From NCBI GenBank assembly GCA_020086605.1, contig JACBWW010000018.1, positions 19,859,708-19,923,707 on the forward strand: a DNA stretch of 64,000 nt, written 5' to 3'. The stretch comes from Lanius collurio (taxonomy: Eukaryota > Chordata > Aves > Passeriformes > Laniidae). Position 1 is the first letter of the stretch, and every line of letters starts with the position of its first letter. The notes under the pieces are model-generated. The model did not search any database, was not told the DNA's origin, and saw only the letters and a list, made by a program, of their open reading frames with translations. The position numbers and the translations under genes are program-made. Below, piece by piece: positions 53,355-64,000 of this stretch.

Positions 53355-54739
53355 CTCCTATTTCAAAATGAAAAGCAGCAGAGACCATATAGGTTGTTTT
53401 GTTTTGCTTTAATGAATGATGCTATTCAACTGTTATCTCCAGGGTGTAACACCTCTGCAAGTTCACTTGCCATGGTTTAACCAGGAGAATGAGCGTGCAG
53501 AGGATGGACAGAGCAAGGACCCAAGCAGGAAACACTGGTTGTACACGAGGCTGACAGCAATTAGGGGATGGCTGCAGTCCTGTTCCTTGCTCAGAAACAT
53601 GAAGTGCTGAATCACTGTGTCATGAGCAAAGATGTTGCTCTGAGCAGCATTTAATCATTCCCAACTGTGCTGCTGAGCACACTCTCAGTAATAAGACACA
53701 TTTTGCCTCGTCCTTGCACAAAACCAGGATGCTGCTCTAGAGGAGGCAGTGCCATGGACTGTGTAACACTTCACTGAAGAAAAGAGATAGTTGTAATCAG
53801 TACTATTCCTGTCACATACACCTCCTGCTAACTCATGCATCCCAAAGATCACATCCCAAAAAACCCCATCACAGTAATACAGAATAATGTCTGATTTGCA
53901 TGTAGAATTTCATAGGAGGTCTCAGTTTATAGCATGTAACTATGGATTAGCATAGACACACAATAAAAGAGAACAGTAAATCCATGTTTACAAGCTGACC
54001 TGTCATCATAAACTTCAGTCTTCCGTTAACAGGCAATCTGAGTGCTTTGCTGTGGTGGTTTTTCAAAATGGGTTGCAAAACAGATGGCTGGGGGAGTTCC
54101 CAGTGCAGCTCAAGAGTGAAGCCAACTCTGCAGGTACAGCTGGGATCCCATAAAATAACCCTAGTGTACCTTGGACTCCTGATGGATCTCACACAGTATC
54201 CTCCAAGATCAACCTGAAGAAGGTAAGAAACTTGTGCATGAAGAGGGATTTTTCCAAAGGTGTCAGGTGAATGACCATCTTTGAGACACTTTGAAAATCC
54301 ATACAGCCCATCAACAAACTGGCTGGCAAAGCACTGTGCAGGAGCAAGCACCTAATTCCCTGAAGTACATGCTTTTAGGAACTTTTTTGTCTATTGACAG
54401 TATAGGGATGCAGAGAGAGGAAGTCTTATCTATAAATTTAGCATATCACTGGGTTATCATGACTGCACATTGCTGAGCCTAATTTTGTTGGTCTATAATC
54501 ATGCAATTAAAGCTCCTCACTAACAGCATTATCACTGCTTTAAATACCAATACAGCACCAGACTTCAGGTTAAGAGACTTTGTTCTATAAATACCATCCT
54601 AGTGTTTTACAAATTAAATGATGTCTTGCCTGAAAAAAAAAGACACAGCAGAACAAAAGAGTTAAAAATTACTCTAAGCAAGTAATATCCAAGAAATTTT
54701 AGTACCATCTTACTTGTGAACTGTGTCCTAACTAAACAC
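53355..54739. other. Non-coding unique sequence between hairpin and CR1
   Basis: A 134-codon minus-strand frame spans 53947-54351. I recognise no domain in it, and a frame of this length is expected by chance in 64 kb of six-frame sequence. I see no RNA gene or further inverted repeat. Confidence 0.65.
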
Positions 54740-55078
54740 AGTCTGCAGCTTCCTCACAAGGGGAAGCAGAGGGGCACACACTGATCTCTGCTCTCTGATA
54801 ACCAGTGACAGGACCCAAGGGAATGGCATGGAGCTGAGTCAGGGCAGGTTCAGGGTGGATCAGGAAAGGGTTCTTCCCCCAGAGGGTGGGTGGGCCTTGG
54901 AACAGGCTCCCCAGGGAAGTGGTCACAGCACCAAGCACAACAGAGCTCAGGAAGTATTTGGCCAATGCTCTCAGGCACATGGTGTGTTTCCTGGGGTGTC
55001 CTGAGCAGGGCCAGGAGCTGGACTCTGTCATCACTGAGGGTCCCTTCCAGCTCAGGAGATTCCATGATTCTGGAAACA
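54740..55078 (+). mobile_element. CR1 LINE fragment, 3' end, about 340 bp
   Basis: This is a sense-oriented CR1 copy. Diagnostic words in order are 'TTCCTCACAAGGGGAAGCAG', 'CTGATCTCTGCTCTCTGATA', 'ACCAGTGACAGGACCC', 'GGTTCTTCCCCCAGAGGGTG', 'GGCTCCCCAGGGAAGTGGTC', 'CTCTCAGGCACATGGTGTG', 'GGGTCCCTTCCAGCTCAGGA' and the tail 'TTCCATGATTCTGG'. This is the usual order in avian CR1 3' ends. The copy is 5'-truncated and has no intact coding sequence. Open frames on both strands at 54732-55185 are by-products. The 5' border is approximate. Confidence 0.93.
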
Positions 55079-57236
55079 ACTCAAATAGTCCTAAATATAG
55101 AAACAGTTTTCTTTTCTCAGAAGGCCATCTTCTTTCTCCTCCACTCTGGCAGTCACAAATTCACCTGTTAACTTTGTGCCTGTGAAAGACACTATTTCTC
55201 AGATTTTTAAGCTGAGTTTATAGCATGGAGACCCTCTCCTGCACAGTCTCTTCCTAATCTTCCGTAAAGTGTCATTTTCAAAGACAGGGGCACATGAAAA
55301 TGGATTTTTCTGTATCAGTGAAGAACTTACATGGGCTTTTATTTAGCAGTGAACAACAGTGTATAGTTATACCTGCTCTTGCAGTCCCTAACAAGCATCA
55401 TCCCCCAACCAAAGAGAGGAGCACATACAGAACTTTGGAATATTGGGCTCTCATCAAGTCCATGTGTGGGCAGAGGGGAATGCTCCCAGCACTCTTTTAA
55501 CAAGTGTCTGTGGTCCTCTGGTTATACATAATTTACTGGAAATAAAAAATAATTCATGAAAATGATTCAGGAGGGACTGGGTAAAACCAGCAATGCTTTT
55601 CAGGAATTAGTTGCCCAGCTGCTACAAAGGTCAGCTCTTCTAACCTTTTGATTAGTTTGATCCATTTATTCCCAGAATGAAGAGCAAAGCTGAAGGGTTT
55701 TCTGCATTAAGTATTAGAAGAGCACATCAAAATTCCCAGTGCATTAACACACACCAGATTATCCACTCTGTTTGTCCACAGAGTGCAGCAGTGCTCCAGA
55801 AACCAATACAAATAATACACATAATTAACTCAGCTCCTTGGCCACAGATGTATCCCAGTGCAGCAGGAAGCCAGACAAGTGCCCCATAAAATGCAGCTTG
55901 GAGCCTCTTGCCCAATTCTCCTACAGATACATCCAGTTGGGAAAACATAAAGGGAAAGGTGGAAAAAGTACATTATGATGAATAAAAGAGACCAATCTAC
56001 TGGAATGGAGGGGGAAATCTGTTTACTTTACTGATTTTGGAAAAAATTATTAACCAAAACTATATTGTTTGTTAGTATACAGTATTCAGAGAAGATAAAC
56101 CAAGATAAACCATATTATTTTGATTAAATTAAAAATTTAAACCATAGTATTAAATTTAATTTAAATTTAAGATATTAACACCTACTGCAACACAGCAGAT
56201 ATTAATACAGATAAGTGTTTCACAATAACCAATCACTATTTAGCATGGACTCTCTGTTTTAAATTTTTTTAATCAATACTCTCATGCCTCAATAGAAATA
56301 CTATGGTCCCAAGTAAGAAACCAGCTATTACTTCAATATGCAATCAGATCCTGCCCCTTGGGTGTGCACCAGCAACACCTGAATTTGGTCAGTCCCATGT
56401 ACTGGATTTTCTGGTCAAAAGTAGAGAACACATCAATAATCACCGCAGTTGGCAGAACAGTGGACAGAACAAAGTTTAAACACTTATTCTTTCAGTAAAA
56501 TCTTTACATGTTAGTGCAAAAATCTTTTCTATAGGAAAACAATTCTTTGCTAATGGTGGGAACTTCAATTGCTGGAAATGTTTATTTGTGCTACAGTATT
56601 CCAGAACACATCCAAGTTTTTAAAATTTAGTGCAATTTTTTAAAAAATTTTCTCAAGAAGTTAGAAGCACGAGTTCCAGATTAAACTTAAGAAAAATGTT
56701 GTATTATTTAAATATATATACTCCCTTTAAGTAATTCTTAAAGCTCCTTTGATAGGAGATAAAATAAATGTGAAGAGTTCTAAAAGAGCTGAGGATCTGC
56801 TCTGACCTCCCTATTGAGCAGCATCCCATGTCATCCTCAAATTAAGGAAAGGTTACACATTTTTGCTAGTTGGCAAGTGTGCAAGACCTGCAGTTGTTTG
56901 GGGTACAGATACTTTGGGGACAGGTTCTCCATCCACATATCACATCCTCTTTTCCTTTAGCTTGAAGACACAACAAGAGAGGGTTTTCTGTCAGAGGAAA
57001 AAGAAAATCACTGTACACCTTACATAGAAAATACAAGAAACTTGATTTTCTCATATATAGATGAAGAGGTTTTTAAGATTTCCCTGAGCTTTTCAAGAAA
57101 GGATGTTTTCTCAAATATTACCTGTTCTCCACTATTGGAAACTCAGTTCTAAGTCTGAATGGGACTCCTCAGTTCAACAAAGATCACTGCAATTTACAGA
57201 AAAGTGAAGAGATTATTCTCAAAACTAACAAGGAAG

Positions 57237-57249
57237 ACACACACACACA
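57237..57249. repeat. (AC)6 microsatellite, short
   Basis: Six AC units are followed by A. This is a simple repeat. Confidence 0.8.
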
Positions 57250-57599
57250 AAATCCAACCCTCTACACAACTACTACAAAGGCAAATTGTACTGCCTGCAG
57301 CTTTTACTTTGAAGGTCAAATATTCTCCAAGTCATCAAAGAAATTGCTCTTCAAAAGGTGAGAATAACAGTCCCTGTGTACAGAAATGTTCTGCCCAGCT
57401 ATTTTGTGCAGAGAGGCCCAATGATAGCCTTTTCCATCCCTAGCTGGGAACTGCAGGCCAAATGTCATGCTAAGATAATAACAGGCTGATTTCAGAATAT
57501 TGAGAAGCAGCTTGAAAGTGAAAAACAACTTCCAGAGGATGAAGAAATAGCAGTGTTTCCATACAACTGCAGACCGGGACGATTTAGGGGAGAGAACAA

Positions 57600-57735
57600 A
57601 TTATTTGCAGCATCTTTGTTCCTCTAATTTATCAATCTGTAATTACTGTCATTGTCATAATAATTTGTATTGGTTGCAATTTGTCCAATTAAGAAAGATG
57701 CAGATGCTAAAACCCAAATTACATAATTACAAGTA
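57600..57735. promoter_or_regulatory. Putative enhancer-like AT-rich segment
   Basis: Within about 130 bp there is TAATTA (57640-57645), a SOX-like ATTGT (57651-57655), TAATAATTT, an inverted CCAAT word (ATTGG, 57669-57673), a C/EBP-like TTGCAAT (57674-57680), CCAATTAAG (57685-57693) and CATAATTAC (57722-57730). This density is typical of conserved developmental enhancers, but AT-rich DNA yields such words by chance. No conservation data are available here, so the call is tentative. Confidence 0.2.
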
Positions 57736-59442
57736 AGAGTTTCCCTGATGTGTGTGCTCCAGTTAGCTGTGGTCCTTATATTGGACAGCTTCTCTTCACC
57801 TCTGTGAAGGCAGAATTCCACAGCCTTCTAATATTTTCCCTATAAACACTAATCAACGTGCAAAAAAGCTCCAAGCTACTGAAACTGCTCCATTGTGTCA
57901 ATGTTAAAAATGCTAGCTTTTAGTATACAATTTTCTTGAGCACTTAATAACAGTTAAATTCAAGAGAAAAAATAAATAAATGAAAAATTAGGACTATGCT
58001 GACCTGTGCATTTCCACCTGTGCATTTTCCTGACTGACTGTGGAACTCAAAGCTTTCACATCCCCCTTGAGGTGCTGGCTCTGAGGAATGACTGACACAG
58101 GCATTCCTACACCCAGGTGCAGGGTTTTGGTGGGAACACAAAAAAAACCTTACAAGCCTACTCCCTCAGCATTTCTCTTCCATACCAACACTGTCACCAC
58201 TCATTCACATCTCTTAATTAACATTCTCATTTTGCATTACTGATAGGGTTTATTCAGCACAGATGAATGAATGCTTGAGCTCTCCTGGATCTTACTCCAC
58301 CGCTGGCCTCCAGAAGATCTGGCTCATCTTTTCCCTTTCACCCCTGCCATGAAAAGCAGAAAAAGGGCAAAGACAATTTTGCCTCTCAATCTCACTCTGA
58401 TGACTTGGCACACAGGGAAATTCTGGGGCTGCACACTCTTGTTTACAGTTCTCTATAAGCATCAGAGATGTTCTTTTCCTTTCTCCACCCACAATTAAGA
58501 GGGAGTCAATGCAATTTACCTCACTCATCCCATATTCCCACAGTGAAATGAGTCATTTGAGAGCAAATTTCTTCTCCAAACCAGATGAAGCAGAAGAGGA
58601 ATGCTGTTCTCCCAGTGCTGCTGTTAGAACCAGATTGAAATAGGACTGAAGGACTTGCCTGTGGCCACAGCACCACATTATGTTGTGGTTTCCATCATTC
58701 TTGGTGGGTCATTCTAAATACATTGTTAAAAATGTCACTTCCACATTTCTCCCCAATTAAGTTTATAAATAACTCCATCCTACCAAATGAAAATGTAGAT
58801 TTTTGGAAATTCAGCATCTCAGAGGCATTTATAACTCATTGGTATATGGATTAGTTTGGGCTTTTTTTGTAATCCATTGTAGATACATGAATAATTCCAT
58901 TCCTTAACATCCATTTTTCACACCGTAAGGGCAAAGGTCATCACATATTTTCTCCTGAAATATTTTCATTTTGTGCCCTTTTTATTCCATAAGTAAAGCA
59001 GTTATAGAGCCCTGCAGGAAGACACTGCTGACTTTATCTACTTCCTTATTTATTGTGCAGCAGCCAGACACATGCCTGTTTGCACTGTTCCTGAGAGCTG
59101 TTCCTGCTAAAAGGTAATCTAATTGAGCCAGAGCCTTCAACACATCAAGCAGATGGCTATAAATAATGCAAAGATGCTGAACTTAGTGGAGCCATCACAA
59201 AAAACATTCACACCAGTCAGTCCAACTTGTTAGAACATCTTTAGTCCGAGTCACGCTACCCACATCTTTAGAGCTAACTCAGGAAATTCGAGATTCATTC
59301 GTCGATGTAGCAAATTCTTCTTTGTCCATCTGTAAAGCAAATACTGTGTGCACTTGTAAAGCCCCTTAAAGTTCTGTTTCTACTTACATTGCTTTGAAAA
59401 ACTCGTGCTGAATACATAAACTAGGAAGTACTGGGCACTCAG

Positions 59443-59588
59443 GAAAAAAAAAACAAAAGACAACAAACAAAAAACCCCCAAACAAACAAACCCAAAAACA
59501 ACAACAACAACAAAAAAAAACCCAACAAAACAAAACAAAAAAAAAAAAACAACACACCAAAAAAAAACAAACCACAAAACACAAACCA
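59443..59588. repeat. A/C-rich low-complexity tract
   Basis: About 145 bp of the plus strand is made almost only of A with C, in units such as AAAC, CAA and AAAAACCC. It includes (CAA)n near 59499-59512 and runs of 9-13 A. On the minus strand this reads as T/G-rich DNA, which produces two overlapping Phe/Val/Cys-rich frames (59380-59584) that are composition artefacts. The tract resembles the one at 48311-48395 in the opposite orientation. Confidence 0.92.
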
Positions 59589-61464
59589 GCTAAACCTTTA
59601 CACTTATGATACTGCAGATCATCACTGGAATGCTCAAAAAATGAGATTTTTTCTTTATTCTTAAGACAGAGATCACAGAAGTGTGTGACACAGCAAAGGA
59701 TTTGTTTGCTTCAGTGCTAGCTTCCCAGGCTGCTGGCTGTCACCTGCTCAGTGTGGATTCTTGTATAGGAATTCTGGTTTTAGGGGGGAAAATAAAAATC
59801 TGAAGAAAAAGAACAAAAATCTATTTTTCCACTTTAGCTAATAAGAAAGGCTGAAGCTTTATATTTCCCATTCCTTTACCACTCCTATATGTGTGTGTGT
59901 GTCTCTGTAGCACACTTTTAAGAGTGGCAAACAGTCCCAAAAAATTTAGCTAGCATGTCAGTTACTTCTTCATTTTATCTTTTAATTTGAATAAAAGCTT
60001 GCTTAGCTCTTTTTAAAGAGAAAAAGCCCAAAGAATCAAGCATCCCTCTCCACTTGCAAAAGACTTGATAAGTATATAAAGATAGTTCATCTCTAAAAAA
60101 GAGACACTTTAGGAGCCATTTAAAACCATTTCACCTCTTTTTAAAATGTATATTTTCATAATCTTCTGCTTGTACAGAAAACCTACATGTAAAAGAAAGA
60201 GGAAATTCATGTAATAAACATCAATTCTTTCAGGTTTCCACCAGCTACAGAACAAAAATGGCCTGAAGTTGTCAACCACCACTTACCCTGGCTTTATTTT
60301 AAAGCAAGTTTGGGATTATTCCTTTCAGTAAACTCAAGCACTAATAATCTCAAAGAGAAACTACAAATACATGAAGCAGGCTCCATCTCTAACCTCAAAG
60401 CTCCTGCAGAAGCAGCCAGAAGTAAACCTCTGGGAGAAGGATCTTAGTCTACCTCTCAGCTTCAAGCAAGCCTGCAAAAAACATGAGATTTAAGAGAGCT
60501 GGGAAAGCATTGACAGGAAATATTAGCAGGAATGAAAACACTGGGAAAAATAACACAAGAGATAGAGACAGCTGATACAAGTCATTCTTCCTTTTTCAAA
60601 GTAAGAGAAGCTTTTCATCAGATTCTGATTTTCAGATATCCAATAAATAGAAACAAATTTATTTCAAGTATTTTTTGTCTTTCCATTGCTGTACTTACAT
60701 AGTTGTTTGATACACTATATATTGCCCTATTTGACTTTCCTCTCTCCCAACTTGTCACTCTTTCCCCTTTTTTTAAAATTACCAAGTTTGTTGCTATTTG
60801 GGAACGGTACTGACATTATTTTACCATTTGGGAAACAACTCATAGAAATAATTAGTCCATATCACTTTCAAGTGACATAAAGCACATCTCCAGTGCAGCC
60901 AAATCCTCACATGAAGGGAAGAAGTGCCAGGCTTGCTTTTTACACTTTCTATAAAGCACCCCAAAGTGCCCCCCCAAGCAAGGTAAGCACACAATTTGGC
61001 TTCTGTTTACTAACATGTATTTAAGTTTATTTATACATAGATGAATTATATGTGTACTATATTTTTTAAAAGAATACAAGGTAGCAAGGATCAAGGAGGG
61101 ACATGAAATAGGATTTAAAAAGGGAAAAAACTGAATAACTGGTGACTGTCGGCACAATTCCCATTTCCTCTGGTAGCAGTATAAATTATCTGCATATTAA
61201 TTAAGCCATGGCTGAAGCAAAACCTGCTAAAATTGCAGCAATGGAGACCCAGGATGTCTTCCCCAGTACCTGCCTTGCACTTGTTTTCCCTGCCTTTAGC
61301 AATGCTCCAACACTGCTGTAAGTTATACTACAACTAAAAAGAAAACTCCTTTAAGGGAAAGAATGGCAAGTGCTTGGCTTTCAAGGAAAAAGAAAAGCCT
61401 TGCAAGAAAACTTTCTAGACCATTCTAAAAGAAAGCTCCTGAAAGGGCAAAAAATTAAGGGATG
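59589..61464. other. Non-coding unique sequence
   Basis: No gene is recognisable. A short (TG)n lies at 59890-59902. Frames of 64 codons at 60686-60880 (+) and 101 codons at 60852-61157 (-) lack domains. Confidence 0.7.
59890..59902. repeat. (TG)n microsatellite, short
   Basis: About six TG units lie in AT-rich sequence, followed by a short CT-rich extension. This is a simple repeat. Confidence 0.8.
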
Positions 61465-61536
61465 AAATGGGGAAAAAAACGTAGATAATTTTAAACAAAG
61501 AAATGAGGAAAAAAACGTAGATAATTTTAAACAAAG
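61465..61536. repeat. 36-bp tandem duplication
   Basis: Two 36-bp copies (61465-61500 and 61501-61536) lie head to tail and differ at only one base (G at the sixth position in the first copy, A in the second). Each contains an A7 run, an ACGTAG word and TAATTTTAAAC. The near identity indicates a recent duplication. Confidence 0.95.
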
Positions 61537-64000
61537 AACATTCACATAAACATCTACAAAACATTTTTTCAACTACTTCTAATAGATTTATTTCCTTTTT
61601 CCTATTCCTTTTACATACTTAAAACACATTTACTGAAGAATTATGCATTTTATTTCTTACAGTGATGTATGAGTCTTCTCTAACTTTTCTCCTGAGCTAT
61701 AACTGCATCTCAAGTGGTTTTGTCACAGTTTTCACACATTATCAAGTTCTGGTAGTCATATGAATTCTGCTAATATTTAGCTAGAAATACACAACATAAA
61801 ATTATTTCAGTATGAATCATGCCTTAGCTCTCCACATAAACATCCCTGATGTTTCACATTTGCATCCTCTACTTAGGCTCTTAAGCTGCCAAGCATATGG
61901 TTTTAGACAAGATTAGAGACAGATTTAGAGAGACAGAGAGTACATTTATCTACACCACCTTACGCCATTGTTACTTAATACCAGAGATATTTGAGGAAAA
62001 AATAACCAAGATTTAGCTAGAAAATAATATACTTTCATTAGAGCACCCAGAGAGCTCACAACCCTCACCACCAACCCCTGTGGGGTTCCTCACGCATCTG
62101 GTGACACACAAACCATTATTCAGCAGTAGTGAGGAAAATGGGAGTCTGGAATGACTCTCCAGGACCTGTCCATGGCCAGGCACAACCCAGCAGCCCCATA
62201 CACCATGTGCAACCAGGAAGCTGTGCTGGGGACTTGTTCTCCTCCTAAAAAACTTGCCAGATGTAGCACAGAGCCCTGAGCTGCTCTCCCTGCCACTGTA
62301 CAACAGAAGTCCTACACCCAGGAGTGGCAACTGGGTCCAAGGTTTGGGAATCCCCAGCCTAGAGCAGGCTTCCTACCTGCATGCCCTCTCTGCAAAATAC
62401 TGAGAGATGCATACACTGAAGAAAAGAGGCTTCAGGTAAAGCTCTGTAAACATCACACCTGTAGACTGACCAGCATCCGCAGGCAATGCACTTTGTAAAT
62501 ATTTCAGAGGATACTGAGTCAATTAAAACACAAACTGAGACTCAGTTCTACGTAACAAGTGGCAAAGTAACTCCTGTTACCACCTCCAAGAGCAGTTATA
62601 GCTTTTGCCACTTGGATCAAACATCTGCCTGCCAGATGCTGAGCAAGTGCCCTGACACCATCTCCTCACCCTCTGCCCTGGAGCAGGTCTTCTCAACACA
62701 GCAGTAGTGGCTTTGGTTTAAATGGGGGTAAATCCTCAGACACTGCCTCCTGCCAGTGACCAATTGGTTTTCTCTGCCAAGACTTTGCTTGGTTTTCCTG
62801 GGCAGCCAAAGCAAACCTGGCAGTGTGCCAGCTGTTTCCTTCCCTGGGTATAAACAGCACCAAAGTTAATCATTATCTATCAAAGTTACTCATTATCTAC
62901 CAGAGCAACAAGTTAGCACTTCAGCAGCACCAGCAGGAAGAAAAGGAAGGTGTTTTACACCCTATTGCATAAAAAGGGAATCTTAAAAGTTCAGAAATAG
63001 CATGAGGTTCAAGAAAACTATAATACTCAACCTATTAAGAGTTTTAACCCACTCAGACTAAAAAGCACCATGCTGGTAACTCAGTCCTGCTGACCACAAT
63101 GGCTCCATTTCCTTTCAGTGCTGCTCTTGTCCCCCACTGCCCAACCAAGCTCATCTGGACACCATGACCCTGGGCAAGAAGCAGAGAAAAGCCAAGCAAC
63201 CACTGAACCCCTTCCAGGCTACAATACTGTGTTGTTGAAGTTTCCAACAAATCACCACAAATTCAAGTAACTTTAATACATGCCGAAAACATGGAAGTAC
63301 TGGAACAAAAAACTTATGATGAGCACACAGAAAATAATCATCATTAAATCAGCAGGCATTACCCGAAGTCCCCATCATCCTGTGAGCAGGTGGCAGCAGG
63401 TAACACAGCCTGGGTGATCTGATTCAGCTCAGTTATTTTTTTATTCCCCTTGAGGCTTCTTAGCAGCAGTTCAACAGTTTAAGAGAGAAGGGACACACAC
63501 TTTCCAGAACACTACACTTTGAATCTGTCCTGGAATGAATAACTGCATAGAAGTTTAGAAAATGAAAAATACCAAGCCAGTCTCATATATCCGTAATTGA
63601 ATGCCCCATGATGGCACAAGTTGGGCAAGTCAGCTATAAATTTATACACCTTAAGCTTTCAAGTGGCAGAATGGAGACTTGGGAGATATTTCTGGTTCCA
63701 TCTATCCATCAGGCAGTTACAATTTGCATTAGTCTAACACCAGGAAGATTCAGCCCAGTGAGACAGTAAATTGATGCTACTCAAAAGCAGCACCAGAATC
63801 AACACTGTCCCTTGTGTGATACCCAACACTTCCCTTGCTAAATCCCAGCTCCCAGCATTCCCTTACTGCCAACCACAATAAACATCCAATGGGCTGCCAG
63901 AGCACACAGAGCACCACTCCCAGAGTGCAAAATAAAGCATTTCATTAACCTACAACCAGAGATTTATGAAAATCAGTGTCAGAATGTCACTGCAAAATGT
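61537..64000. other. Non-coding unique sequence to the window end
   Basis: No gene is recognisable. A 105-codon minus-strand frame at 62013-62330 lies in a locally GC-richer block and has no domain. Frames around 62486-62814 and 63053-63250 look like chance. A 20-bp tandem duplication lies at 62861-62900. Confidence 0.7.
62861..62900. repeat. 20-bp tandem duplication
   Basis: Two 20-bp units (CAAAGTTAATCATTATCTAT and a second copy with two substitutions) lie head to tail. This is another small slippage-type duplication, older than the 36-bp one by its divergence. Confidence 0.88.

Larger units (their letters stand above)
55079..59442. other. Non-coding unique sequence
   Basis: No gene is recognisable. 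A perfect 10-bp duplication (AAGATAAACC twice) lies at 56092-56111. The block 56128-56180 is almost pure A/T with mirrored TTTAAATTT words. A short (AC)n lies at 57237-57249. The intervals 57600-57735 and 59040-59180 are dense in homeodomain-like and other short words (see findings). Confidence 0.7.

Noticed and set aside
53947..54351. 134-codon minus-strand open frame
   Set aside because: There is no recognisable domain, start context or splice framework. Frames of this length are expected by chance in 128 kb of double-stranded six-frame sequence.
59380..59584. Two overlapping Phe/Val/Cys-rich frames that look like membrane peptides
   Set aside because: They are translations of the A/C-rich low-complexity tract read on the minus strand.
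62440..62475. TGTAAACATC word resembling the miR-30 seed region
   Set aside because: The match stops after the seed and the flanks do not fold into a precursor-like hairpin.

Overview
This 64 kb window looks like non-coding vertebrate nuclear DNA, most likely from a bird. It is AT-rich and CpG-poor, and I find no CpG island. The only interspersed repeats I can recognise are short, 5'-truncated copies of the CR1 LINE with the avian-type 3' end (the 'CCTTCCAACC ... TTCTATGATT' tail). I see no SINE- or L1-like families. Frequent short A-runs followed by CCC (or T-runs after GGG) resemble low-complexity tracts often seen in songbirds. The order is therefore an inference and could be wrong.

I found no gene I can name. 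The longest open frames are 161, 147, 143 and 134 codons. The longest lies inside a CR1 copy, and the others have no recognisable domain. I found no tRNA, rRNA, snRNA or known microRNA by eye, and no bacterial-type features such as operons, CRISPR arrays or insertion sequences. The window is best read as intergenic DNA or the interior of a very large intron.

Layout: 1-3274 is unique sequence. CR1 fragments lie at 3275-3446 (+) and 3955-4068 (-). From 4069 to about 31880 the sequence is unique, with simple repeats. A short CR1 3' end is at 31868-31966 (+). An assembly gap covers 34638-35035 (398 N). A 420-bp CR1 copy is at 44704-45125 (-). A T/G-rich low-complexity tract is at 48311-48395. A 133-bp inverted repeat with perfect 27-bp outer arms is at 53222-53354. 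A 340-bp CR1 copy is at 54740-55078 (+). An A/C-rich tract is at 59443-59588. A 36-bp tandem duplication is at 61465-61536.

The most interesting structure is the 53.2 kb hairpin, which no recognised repeat explains. Next come several AT-rich segments packed with homeodomain-, SOX- and CCAAT-like words that read like conserved non-coding elements. Three minus-strand open frames are also bounded by plausible splice sites (42178-42387, 22423-22567, 18655-18775), and one hydrophobic frame lies at 1714-1895. Conservation cannot be shown from this sequence alone, so these remain hypotheses.
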